From: Frankiales bacterium
Lineage (GTDB): Bacteria; Actinomycetota; Actinomycetes; Mycobacteriales; SCTD01
Reading direction: 5' to 3'
Assembly: GCA_025464795.1 (NCBI GenBank)
Contig: JAODNB010000129.1
Span: 1-10,006 of the forward strand
DNA length: 10,006 bases
The notes beneath the pieces are model-generated. The model was given only the letters and a program-made list of their open reading frames with translations, was not told where the DNA came from and ran no database searches. The stretch's first letter is position 1, and each line of letters begins with the position of its first letter. The position numbers and the translations under genes are program-made. Below are positions 1 through 6,134 of this stretch, piece by piece.

Positions 1-123
1 TGGTCGCTGTGCGTCCCGAAGTTCCTGGTGCGGCAGCGCGCTGAGGGCTTCAGCGATGCCGAGCGGCTTCGTCGGGCGCGACCCCTCGAGAAGGCTGTCC
101 CGAGGACTAGGTTGAGACCATGA
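1..123 (+). CDS. Possible C-terminal end of an unidentified protein (5' partial)
   Basis: Frame 1 is open from the first base of the window to a TGA at 121-123, giving about 40 residues that begin WSLCVPKFLVRQRAEGF and end in an Arg-rich tail. About three quarters of its codons end in G or C, including all of the first 13, which is better than frame 2 across the same bases. The TGA overlaps the ATG of the aldehyde dehydrogenase as ATGA. This arrangement, used at three other junctions in the window, suggests a real upstream gene translationally coupled to the dehydrogenase. The fragment is too short to assign a family and I do not recognise it. It could be a chance open frame; the sequence left of the window would settle this. 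Confidence 0.4.
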   Translation, partial: WSLCVPKFLVRQRAEGFSDAERLRRARPLEKAVPRTRLRP

Positions 124-1430
124 GCACCGCCGCTGAGGTCGAAGCAGCCGTCGCACGGGCATGGGAGGTGCGCAAGGAGCTCGCCGGGCTGCCGGCCTCG
201 GTGCGCGCCGGGGCGCTGGACCACCTCTCCCGCGGCATCGCTGAGCGAGCCGACGAGTTCACGGCAGTCAACGTGTCGGAGAACGGCAAGCCCGAGAAGT
301 GGGCCGCGGCCGAGACCGCACGTGCGGTCTCGACGTTCCGGTGGGCGGCCGAGGAGGCGCGGCGGTGGAGCGGCGACCTGCAGCGGTTGGACACCGACCC
401 GGCGGCGACCGGCCGGCTCGCGCTCGTGCGACGTGTCCCTCGCGGACCTGTCCTCGGGATCGCGCCGTTCAACTTCCCGCTGAACCTGGTCGCTCACAAG
501 GTCGCGCCGGCCCTTGCCGTCGGTGCGCCCATCGTGCTGAAGCCCGCCCCTGCGACACCGCGGTCGGCCCTGCTGCTGGCGGAGCTGCTGGCCGAGACAG
601 ACCTGCCCGAGGGCGCGTGGGCGGTGCTGACGATGTCGAACGAGGAGACGGCCGCCCTGGTGAAGGACCCGCGGCTGCCGGTGGTGTCCTTCACCGGTTC
701 GGTGCCCGTCGGCTGGTCGATCCGGGATGCAGTGCCCCGCAAGCACGTGATCCTCGAGCTCGGAGGCAATGCGGCGGTTGTGGTGTGCGAGGACACCCCC
801 GACCTCGACTGGGCCGCCTCCCGCACCGCGACGTTCGCGATGTACCAAGCAGGGCAGTCCTGCGTGTCCGTCCAGCGGGTGCTGGTCGCGGCGTCGATCT
901 ACGACGACTTCCGTGACCGCGTCGTCAAGCAGGTCGCGAACCTCTCCGTGGCGGACGACGTCGGACCGCTGATCAACGAGGACGCGGCGATCCGCGTCGA
1001 GAGCTGGGTGACCGAGGCAGTCGACGCCGGAGCGCACCTGCTGTGCGGGGGCAGCAGGTCCGGAGCGACGATCGTGCCGACGGTCCTGGAAGGGGTGGGT
1101 GCGGGGGCGAAGGTCGTCGACGAGGAGGTGTTCGGGCCCGTCATGGTCCTGAGCGCCTTCGACTCAGTCGAAGACGCCTTCGCCTCCGTGAACGACTCCC
1201 GGTTCGGCCTGCAGGCAGGGGTGTTCACCTCGAACCTGCAGACAGCCTTTCGGGCCGGCGCGGTCCTCGAGGTCGGCGGCGTCATCATCAACGACGTGCC
1301 GTCCTACCGGGCGGACCAGATGCCGTACGGGGGCGTCAAGGACTCCGGCACCGGCCGGGAGGGGCTCGCGTCTGCGATGCACGACCTCACCGAGGAGAAG
1401 GTGCTCGTCCTGACCGGCATCGACCTGTAG
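120..1430 (+). CDS. NAD(P)-dependent aldehyde dehydrogenase, lactaldehyde dehydrogenase-like
   Basis: This cytosolic enzyme should oxidise an aldehyde to the acid (or acyl product) with NAD(P)+. The 436 residues carry the family motifs: catalytic-site Asn118 in APFNFPLN, cofactor-binding Lys141 in VLKPAPATP, FTGS at 191-194, the general base Glu213 in LELGGNA, the nucleophile Cys248 in GQSCVSVQR, and Glu336 in EEVFGPV. The FNFPLNLVAHKVAP and AGQSCVSVQR segments resemble the ALDH family 21/lactaldehyde dehydrogenase-like group from memory; the substrate cannot be read from sequence. It is shorter than the usual 470-490 residues: the N-terminal stretch before the first helix is missing, and a few residues seem lost around NLSVADDVGPL. 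An in-frame TAG at 108-110 rules out an extension. The ATG overlaps the stop of the frame before it, and no strong Shine-Dalgarno is seen, which fits coupled translation. Confidence 0.93.
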   Translation: MSTAAEVEAAVARAWEVRKELAGLPASVRAGALDHLSRGIAERADEFTAVNVSENGKPEKWAAAETARAVSTFRWAAEEARRWSGDLQRLDTDPAATGRLALVRRVPRGPVLGIAPFNFPLNLVAHKVAPALAVGAPIVLKPAPATPRSALLLAELLAETDLPEGAWAVLTMSNEETAALVKDPRLPVVSFTGSVPVGWSIRDAVPRKHVILELGGNAAVVVCEDTPDLDWAASRTATFAMYQAGQSCVSVQRVLVAASIYDDFRDRVVKQVANLSVADDVGPLINEDAAIRVESWVTEAVDAGAHLLCGGSRSGATIVPTVLEGVGAGAKVVDEEVFGPVMVLSAFDSVEDAFASVNDSRFGLQAGVFTSNLQTAFRAGAVLEVGGVIINDVPSYRADQMPYGGVKDSGTGREGLASAMHDLTEEKVLVLTGIDL

Positions 1431-2297
1431 CTACTCGACCTTCTGGAACTGACGGATGGCGGTGGCCAGCAGACTGATGCCGATCGTCGCGACCAGGAGG
1501 AGCTGCAACCAGTTCGGGACGTCCCAGCCGAACCACTGGATCGGTGGTGTGAGGCGCGCACGGACCGCGGGGGTGATGTCCAGGTGGTTGAAGACCGCCT
1601 GCCTGATGGGGTGGACCGCGTAGGTCAGCGGGTTGAACCGCACGGCGATGCTGAGCCACTGGGGGAGGTTCGACAGGGGGTAGAGCGCACCGGACAGGAA
1701 CGACAGCGGGAGCAGCAGGACCTGCATCAGGCCCATGACGGTCTGCACCTGCGTGATGCGCGCGACGATCGCCAGGCCGAACGCCGTGAGCGTGAACGAC
1801 AGCAGGAACACCTCGGCCATCAGGGTGACGATCAGCCCGAAGCTCACGGGCACGTGCACCGCGGGGGCGAGCGCCAGCACGATCAGCCCCTGGGCCGTCG
1901 CGATGGTCGCACCGCCGAGGGCCTTGCCGAGGATGATGCTGCTGCGGCGCACGGGCGCGACGAGCATCTCGCGCAGGAACCCGAACTCGCGGTCCCACAC
2001 GATCGACATCGCGGAGAACATCGCCGTGAACAGCGTCGAGGTCGCGAGGATGCCAGGGAACATGAAGGTCTTGAGGTCGAGCGCCCCCGTGGAGCCCTTG
2101 GTCAAGGAACCGAGTCCCGAACCGAGCACGAACAGGAACAGCAGCGGCTGCACCAGCTGGGAGACGAACCGGGTCTTGTCCTGGTAGGTGCGGATGAGGT
2201 CGCGCTGCACCACGATCTTGATGGCCCGCAGGTCCAGCGCCGCGGTGCGCGCGGGGACGGCGACGGCCGCGACGGCCGCAGGTGAGGTGGTCGTCAT
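1431..2297 (-). CDS. ABC-2 type exporter permease, DrrB-like
   Basis: This 288-residue membrane protein is the permease half of an ABC exporter with the ATPase encoded just upstream. After a cytoplasmic Ala-rich N-terminus comes RDLIRTYQDKTRF, then about six hydrophobic segments (LVQPLLFLFVLGSGLG, the FPGILATSTLFTAMFSAM region, and four more to the C-terminus). DREFGFLREMLVAPVRR between the second and third segments is typical of DrrB/NodJ-type ABC-2 permeases, as is FNPLTYAVHPIRQ before the last segment. Its ATG (2295-2297) overlaps the ATPase TGA (2294-2296) as ATGA, so the two are co-translated. The alternative of reading the frame further upstream would run antisense-like through the ATPase gene and is rejected. 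Substrate unknown; drugs, lipids or glycolipids are all known for this family. The stop codon directly abuts that of the convergent aldehyde dehydrogenase. Confidence 0.92.
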   Translation of the reverse strand: MTTTSPAAVAAVAVPARTAALDLRAIKIVVQRDLIRTYQDKTRFVSQLVQPLLFLFVLGSGLGSLTKGSTGALDLKTFMFPGILATSTLFTAMFSAMSIVWDREFGFLREMLVAPVRRSSIILGKALGGATIATAQGLIVLALAPAVHVPVSFGLIVTLMAEVFLLSFTLTAFGLAIVARITQVQTVMGLMQVLLLPLSFLSGALYPLSNLPQWLSIAVRFNPLTYAVHPIRQAVFNHLDITPAVRARLTPPIQWFGWDVPNWLQLLLVATIGISLLATAIRQFQKVE

Positions 2298-3247
2298 CGG
2301 CGGGCCATCGCTGCCATGAAGGCGGGCATGCCCGGAGCCTGCTCGGAGTCGCGAATGGTGCGACCGGTGTAGGACAGGAAGACGTCGTCGAGCGACGGCT
2401 TGCTGATGCTGACGTTGGTGATCGCGACCCCCAGGGATCCGAACAGCTTGGGCACGTAGGCCTCGCCGTCCTCGACGTTGATGACGATGCCGTCCTCGGT
2501 CTGGACTGCGTGGGGCAGCTTCTCCAGCGCCAGGGCGTCGTTGTCGGTGCGGATGGTCACACGGTCGGTGCCGACGCTGGCCTTCAGGGCGGCGGGGGTG
2601 TCCAGGGCGACGAGCCTGCCGACGTCCATGATGGCGATGCGGTCGCAGTGCTCGGCCTCGTCCATGTAGTGCGTGGTGAGGAAGATGGTGATCTCCTCCT
2701 GCTGACGGAGCTGGTGGATGTACTCCCAGATGGACGCGCGCGTCTGGGGGTCGAGGCCCACCGTCGGCTCGTCGAGGAACAGCACCCGGGGTGAGTGCAT
2801 CAGGCCCCGAGCGATCTCGAGCCGGCGCTTCATCCCACCGGAGAAGGTGAGGACCTTCGAGTCCTTGCGGTCCCACAGCCCAACCATCTTCATGACCTGC
2901 TCGAGCCGGGGCTGCACGGTCTCGCGCGGCATCCCGTAGAGCTCGGCGTGGAACTTCAGGTTCTGCTCGGCCGACAGGTAGCTGTCGAGCGTCGTGTCCT
3001 GGAACACGAGGCCGATGTGGCGACGGACCTGGTCGCGCTCGGTGGTGACGTCGAAGCCGGCCACCCGCGCACTGCCCCCGGTGGCCTTCGCGAGGGTGCA
3101 CAGGATCTTGATGGTCGTCGACTTGCCTGCCCCGTTGGGGCCGAGGAAGCCGAAGGTCTCGCCCGGCTTCACCTCGAAGTCGACGCCCTTCACGGCTTCG
3201 AGCTCGCCGTAGGACTTGCGCAGCCCGCGCACCTCAACTGCGTTCAT
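2294..3247 (-). CDS. ABC exporter ATP-binding protein, DrrA-like
   Basis: This 317-residue ATPase powers export through the adjacent permease, probably as a two-ATPase/two-permease complex at the inner face of the membrane. Visible motifs are Walker A GPNGAGKST (36-44), Q-loop Gln83, signature FSGGMKRR (135-142, Phe in place of the usual Leu), Walker B VLFLDE with Asp159 and Glu160, D-loop GLDP (164-167) and switch His193. The extra C-terminal domain, with PSLDDVFLSYTGR near 284-296, is characteristic of the DrrA daunorubicin-resistance subfamily. Homology to DrrA does not prove a drug substrate. The ATG start gives the canonical N-terminus NAVEVRGLRKSYG and is preceded, about five bases away, by a Shine-Dalgarno-like GGGGGTG (minus strand of 3252-3258). 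The gene is divergent from the decarboxylase-family gene across a 69-bp region holding a KstR-like site. Confidence 0.95.
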   Translation of the reverse strand: MNAVEVRGLRKSYGELEAVKGVDFEVKPGETFGFLGPNGAGKSTTIKILCTLAKATGGSARVAGFDVTTERDQVRRHIGLVFQDTTLDSYLSAEQNLKFHAELYGMPRETVQPRLEQVMKMVGLWDRKDSKVLTFSGGMKRRLEIARGLMHSPRVLFLDEPTVGLDPQTRASIWEYIHQLRQQEEITIFLTTHYMDEAEHCDRIAIMDVGRLVALDTPAALKASVGTDRVTIRTDNDALALEKLPHAVQTEDGIVINVEDGEAYVPKLFGSLGVAITNVSISKPSLDDVFLSYTGRTIRDSEQAPGMPAFMAAMARR

Positions 3248-3316
3248 GTGCCACCCCCGTGTCGGTCCATCTCGTCCAGTATCGCTGACCTCGCGCCGGG
3301 TGGTAGAACGTGTTCT
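3248..3316. promoter_or_regulatory. Divergent promoter region between DrrA-like ATPase and decarboxylase-family gene
   Basis: This 69-bp gap must hold the promoters of both divergent genes. For the minus strand, GATACT (reverse complement of 3278-3283) is a plausible -10 box for the ATPase, followed about 30 bases later by its GGGGGTG ribosome-binding site and ATG; no good -35 is visible. For the plus strand, TAGAAC at 3304-3309 lies seven bases before the ATG and could act as a -10 box for a leaderless transcript. The KstR-like repeat sits over that box and, read on the other strand, just upstream of the ATPase promoter, so one protein could affect both directions. Assignments are by eye only. 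Confidence 0.4.
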
Positions 3317-3317
3317 A
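3304..3317. promoter_or_regulatory. KstR-like operator (TAGAAC-GT-GTTCTA)
   Basis: TAGAACGTGTTCTA is a perfect 6+6 inverted repeat with a 2-bp centre. It matches at every fixed position the published consensus of the TetR-family sterol catabolism repressor KstR, TnnAACnnGTTnnA. Its final A is the first base of the ATG of the decarboxylase-family gene, so bound repressor would cover the start site of transcription and translation. KstR itself is not encoded in the window. Another TetR repressor with a similar site cannot be excluded. Confidence 0.65.
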
Positions 3318-4000
3318 TGACGAGCTACGAGATCGCCGGTCAGACCGTGACCATGCCGGTGGTGGTGCGTGACGCTTCCGCGGCCACGGTCATCTACGAG
3401 GTCGACGCGGCCGCTGCGGCTGCCCTGTGCCCGTCCGAGTTCGAGGTGATCGAGTCCTCCCCAGGCCGCGCGCAGATCGCGCTCGGGCTCATCGACTACC
3501 GCGACAACGATCTCGGCAGCTACCACGAGGTGGGCACGATCCTGTTCGTCCGTCCCTCCGGTGGCGGGCCCGAGGGGAACTTCATCACGCACCTGCCCGT
3601 GGACCAGGCCTTCACGTGCGAGGCCGGCAACGTCATCTGGGGCTTCCCCAAGACGGTCGAGCAGATCGACGTGGTCGACACCGACGGCGCGTCGACGTGG
3701 ACCCTGACGATGGACGGCGAGCTGGTGCTGCGCCTCACGGTCCCCGCGGGCGGCACGGACGTCATGGACCCGATGGAGCTGACCTCGTACACGCTCATCG
3801 ACGGGGTCCCGCACGCCACCGCCTTCACCCAGGGCGGCGGCGAGTCGTCGATGGCCTTCGGCGACGGCGTCACGCTGGAGCTGGGCACGCACCCGATCGC
3901 CAAGGAGCTCGAGTCCCTCGGGCTGGCCGACGCGACGCCGGTCCTGTCCACCTGGACCGGCAAGCTGAAGGCCACCTTCGAGACCCCTCGCCCTATCTAG
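3317..4000 (+). CDS. Acetoacetate decarboxylase-family protein
   Basis: The 227-residue product fits the acetoacetate decarboxylase superfamily (small, soluble, beta-rich; classical members are about 245 residues). The landmarks are the YHEVGTILFVRP strand (69-80), the ITHLPVDQAFTCEAGNVIWGFPK segment ending at Lys112, and a hydrophobic beta-rich C-terminal half ending ATFETPRP. In classical enzymes the Schiff-base lysine lies in a PKK motif; here the first Lys is kept and the second is Thr (GFPKTVEQ), so decarboxylation of acetoacetate should not be assumed, and related family members do aldolase or hydratase-type chemistry. The ATG was chosen because it gives a normal N-terminus and lies seven bases after a -10-like box; there is no Shine-Dalgarno, so the transcript may be leaderless. 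The KstR-like operator overlapping the start suggests a role in sterol or lipid catabolism. Confidence 0.85.
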   Translation: MTSYEIAGQTVTMPVVVRDASAATVIYEVDAAAAAALCPSEFEVIESSPGRAQIALGLIDYRDNDLGSYHEVGTILFVRPSGGGPEGNFITHLPVDQAFTCEAGNVIWGFPKTVEQIDVVDTDGASTWTLTMDGELVLRLTVPAGGTDVMDPMELTSYTLIDGVPHATAFTQGGGESSMAFGDGVTLELGTHPIAKELESLGLADATPVLSTWTGKLKATFETPRPI

Positions 4001-4011
4001 CGCAGAGCGAG

Positions 4012-4025
4012 CAGCGGTGTCGCTG
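4012..4025. terminator. Weak hairpin between convergent genes
   Basis: CAGCG-GTGT-CGCTG forms a perfect 5-bp GC-rich stem with a 4-base loop in the 41-bp gap between the stop codons of the decarboxylase-family gene and the convergent TetR gene. It is the only hairpin noticed there and could act as a bidirectional terminator, but the stem is short and there is no U-run on either side. Confidence 0.22.
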
Positions 4026-4041
4026 GGACAACGGCAAGGCG

Positions 4042-4629
4042 TCAGGCCAGGGCTCCGGTGAGGTACCGCTGCAACGTGGGCCCGAGAAGCGGCGCGAGCT
4101 GGTCGGCCGTGGCGGAGGCGAGCGGTTCGATCTTCAGCACGTAGCGGGCAACGGCCAGTCCGGCGACCTGGGAGGCGAGGAGGGCCGCTCGCAGCTCGGC
4201 GTCCCCCTTCCCGGCTCCCTCGGCCAGAGGTCGGAGCAGCACCCGGGTGAGCAGCTCGCGCAGTCGCTCGGCGGAGTCCTCGTGCGTCACGGCGGAGCGC
4301 AGCATCGCCAGCATGGGGCCCTGGCCAGGGGTGCCGTCCCAGACAGCCAGGAAGGCCCGCACGATGCGATCGCCGAGGCCGTCCAGCCCTTCGGCGAGCA
4401 GCAGGGGGACGAGCGCTCCGGGGTCGAGCGGGAGTGCCAGGGCGGCTTCGAACAGGGCGTCCTTGCTGCCGAAGTAGTGGGTGATGAGAGCCGGGTCGAC
4501 ACCGGCCTCCCGCGCGATCGCCCGCAGCGACGTGCCGCGGTACCCCGCAGCGCTGAACCCCTCCCGAGCGGCGGTGAGGATGGCCTCACGGGTGCCGCTG
4601 TCCCCGGGGCGACGACCGGCTGGGCTCAT
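4042..4629 (-). CDS. TetR-family transcriptional regulator of the ABC exporter operon
   Basis: This 195-residue DNA-binding protein is the last gene of an ATPase-permease-TetR operon. Residues 12-60 form the TetR N-terminal domain: TREAILTAAREGFSAAGYRG, then the helix-turn-helix TSLRAIAREAGVDPALITHYFGSKDALF. The rest is helical and should form the ligand-binding and dimer domain. Its ATG (4627-4629) overlaps the permease TGA (4626-4628) as ATGA, and no better upstream start exists. By family precedent it would repress its own operon until a ligand, perhaps the exported compound, releases it. The 36-bp palindrome over the operon promoter (6055-6090) is the natural candidate operator. The ligand is unknown. 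The gene is convergent with the decarboxylase-family gene, 41 bp away. Confidence 0.92.
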   Translation of the reverse strand: MSPAGRRPGDSGTREAILTAAREGFSAAGYRGTSLRAIAREAGVDPALITHYFGSKDALFEAALALPLDPGALVPLLLAEGLDGLGDRIVRAFLAVWDGTPGQGPMLAMLRSAVTHEDSAERLRELLTRVLLRPLAEGAGKGDAELRAALLASQVAGLAVARYVLKIEPLASATADQLAPLLGPTLQRYLTGALA

Positions 4630-5363
4630 GCGCTCTGCCGCTGCAGCGTCCACGACCCGAGGACCAGGGCGAGCAGCGACGCACCACCCACCACGGCCAG
4701 GTCGGTAAGGAGCCCGCGGGTCACCTCGCCGGAGGCGGTCAGCCGCTGCATGCCGTCGACGGCGTAGGTCAGCGGGAAGGCGTCCGACAGCCACCGCAGC
4801 ACGGCCGCCATCGAGTGGCGCGGTGCGAACAGCCCGCACAGCAGGAGCTGGGGGAGCACGAAGGCGGGCAGGAACTGCACCGCCTGGAACTCCGAACGTG
4901 CGAACGCGCTGAGGAACAGGCCGAGGGCGACCCCCAGCAGGGCGTCGAGCAGCGCGAGGACGACGACCAGCGCGGGGGAGGCGGCGAGGTCCAGTCCCAG
5001 CAACCAGAGAGCGACGGTCGAGGCGAGCGCCGTCTGCAGCAGCGCTACGGCGCCGAACGCGAGCGCGTAGCCGACGAGCAGGTCGCCGCGTCCCAGGGGC
5101 GTGGTGAGCAGCCGCTCCAGGGTGCCGCTGGTCCGCTCGCGGAGCATGGCCACGGACGTGACCAGGAACATCGTGATGAACGGGAAGAGCGCGAGCAGAG
5201 GACCTCCGACGTGGTCGAACACCTGCGGCCTGTCGTCGTAGACGTAGCGGAGCAGGGTCAGCAGGACCAGGGGCACGACGAGCATCAGCGCCATCGTGCG
5301 CGGGTCGCGACGCAGCTGGGTCAGCACCCGGTGGGCGGTCGCCAGGGTCACTCGTGCGGTCAT
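4626..5363 (-). CDS. ABC-2 type exporter permease
   Basis: A 245-residue membrane protein, the permease partner of the ATPase at 5360-6064. It starts with a short cytoplasmic segment (RVTLATAHRVLTQLRRDPRT), followed by about six hydrophobic segments, the first being MALMLVVPLVLLTLLRYVY. The loop MLRERTSGTLERLLTTPLGRGDLL is the ABC-2 permease hallmark expected to contact the ATPase, and DAFPLTYAVDGMQRL precedes the final membrane segment. It resembles NatB/NodJ-type permeases in size. Both ends use 4-bp ATGA overlaps (with the ATPase at 5360-5363 and the TetR at 4626-4629), so the three proteins are probably made in a coupled fashion. It is distinct in sequence from the DrrB-like permease at 1431-2297, so the two exporters are not a recent duplication. 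Substrate unknown. Confidence 0.92.
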   Translation of the reverse strand: MTARVTLATAHRVLTQLRRDPRTMALMLVVPLVLLTLLRYVYDDRPQVFDHVGGPLLALFPFITMFLVTSVAMLRERTSGTLERLLTTPLGRGDLLVGYALAFGAVALLQTALASTVALWLLGLDLAASPALVVVLALLDALLGVALGLFLSAFARSEFQAVQFLPAFVLPQLLLCGLFAPRHSMAAVLRWLSDAFPLTYAVDGMQRLTASGEVTRGLLTDLAVVGGASLLALVLGSWTLQRQSA

Positions 5364-6064
5364 GCTGCTGCCTCCGCGAGGGCGAGGAACGCGCCTTCGA
5401 CGTCCTTCGCGCCCGTCGTCTCGAGCAGCTTGCCCGGCGTCGCGTCGGCGACGAACCTGCCGTTGCGCATGAGCAGCAGGCGGTCGCAGCGCTGCGCCTC
5501 GTCCATGACGTGGCTGCTGACCAGCAGGCACGCCCCCTCGTCGACCAGGCGCCGGAACAGCTGCCACAGGTCGCGGCGGAGCACCGGGTCCAGCCCCACG
5601 GTCGGCTCGTCCAGGACGAGCAGCTCCGGCGTGCTGAGCAGCGCGGTCGCGAGGGAGACGCGGGCGCGCTCCCCGCCGGAGAGGGTCTGCACGAGCTGGT
5701 CGCGACGGTCGGCGAGGGAGACCTGCTGCAGGACCTCCTCGACGCGGCCGGAGCCGAGCACCGAGGCGAAGTACCGCAGGTTCTCGACGACAGACAGGTC
5801 GGCGTAGACGGCGGGCGCCTGCGTGACGTACCCGACCCGGCGCCTCAGCCTGGCGCTGCCTGCGGGCTCGCCGAGGACGGTCACCGTGCCCCGCACACCG
5901 CGCTGGACGCCGACGAGCGCGCGCAGAAGCGTGGTCTTGCCGCAGCCGCTCGGGCCGAGCAGACCGGTGATCTGCCCGGGCCGCAGCACGAAGGACAGGT
6001 CGCGCAGGACCGCGTTCCCGCCCCGGCTGACGCTCAGGTGCGCGACCTCAACAGAATTCATCAT
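5360..6064 (-). CDS. ABC exporter ATP-binding protein
   Basis: This 234-residue single-domain ATPase drives the adjacent ABC-2 permease. Motifs are Walker A GPSGCGKTT (37-45), Q-loop Gln82, signature LSGGERARVSLA (128-139), Walker B LLVLDE with Asp152 and Glu153, D-loop GLDP (157-160) and switch His185 (SSHVMDEA). It lacks the long C-terminal domain of the DrrA-like ATPase. Two adjacent ATGs are possible starts, at 6064 and 6061; the first lies seven bases after a TAGAAC -10-like box with a TTGACC -35 box 17 bases further up, so a leaderless transcript starting at or next to the A of ATG is likely. No Shine-Dalgarno is present. A large palindrome covers the -10 and the start codons, indicating direct repression. 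Reading the frame further upstream would overlap the hydrolase gene antisense and is rejected. Confidence 0.94.
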   Translation of the reverse strand: MMNSVEVAHLSVSRGGNAVLRDLSFVLRPGQITGLLGPSGCGKTTLLRALVGVQRGVRGTVTVLGEPAGSARLRRRVGYVTQAPAVYADLSVVENLRYFASVLGSGRVEEVLQQVSLADRRDQLVQTLSGGERARVSLATALLSTPELLVLDEPTVGLDPVLRRDLWQLFRRLVDEGACLLVSSHVMDEAQRCDRLLLMRNGRFVADATPGKLLETTGAKDVEGAFLALAEAAA

Positions 6065-6090
6065 GCGTAGAGTTCTACGTCTGATGAATT
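6055..6090. promoter_or_regulatory. 36-bp interrupted palindrome, probable TetR operator
   Basis: Outer arms AATTCATCA (6055-6063) and TGATGAATT (6082-6090) are perfect inverted repeats; inner arms CGTAGA (6066-6071) and TCTACG (6074-6079) are also perfect and share the same centre, GT at 6072-6073. Fifteen of 18 base pairs match; only two adjacent positions (TG versus TC) and the centre fail. The site covers the -10 box and both possible start codons of the ATPase. Its AT-rich outer arms stand out from the GC-rich surroundings. It is most simply read as the operator of the TetR protein encoded at the end of the same operon. Confidence 0.75.
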
Positions 6091-6100
6091 GACTGGTCAA
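6065..6100 (-). promoter_or_regulatory. Promoter of the ABC exporter operon, probably leaderless
   Basis: On the minus strand, TTGACC (6100-6095) is a near-consensus -35 box, followed by 17 bases and TAGAAC (6077-6072) as a -10 box. Seven more bases (TCTACGC) lead to ATG at 6064, so transcription would begin at or next to the start codon. Spacing is ideal for a housekeeping sigma factor; the -10 matches the TAnnnT pattern only in part. Confidence 0.6.
6089..6100. promoter_or_regulatory. 12-bp palindrome TTGAC-TG-GTCAA
   Basis: A perfect 5+5 inverted repeat with a 2-bp centre, sharing its first two bases with the end of the 36-bp palindrome. It contains the -35 box of the ATPase promoter on the minus strand and lies 34 bp upstream of the hydrolase start on the plus strand. 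It may be a second regulator site; it could also simply be a -35 box that happens to be symmetric. Confidence 0.4.
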
Positions 6101-6134
6101 GAGGACTTCGAGCGCCGACGGCGAAACCATCGGG

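Noticed and set aside
1584..2285. 233-codon plus-strand open frame over the DrrB-like permease
   Set aside because: The product is an Arg/Glu/Gln/His-rich shadow; the minus strand encodes a clear ABC-2 permease coupled to its ATPase.
2795..3316. Long in-frame N-terminal extension of the decarboxylase-family gene (open back to 2795)
   Set aside because: It lies antisense to the DrrA-like ATPase, whose motifs are complete, and the added residues resemble no domain. The family N-terminus begins near the ATG at 3317.
3427..4767. 446-codon open frame on the plus strand
   Set aside because: It overlaps the decarboxylase-family gene in another frame and the TetR gene antisense. Its translation is Arg/Gly/Gln-rich low-complexity text typical of shadow frames in GC-rich DNA.
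1431..6064. Two ABC exporters as a recent tandem duplication
   Set aside because: The ATPases differ in length, signature motif (FSGGMKRR versus LSGGERAR) and C-terminal domain, and the permeases share no obvious sequence beyond family motifs.
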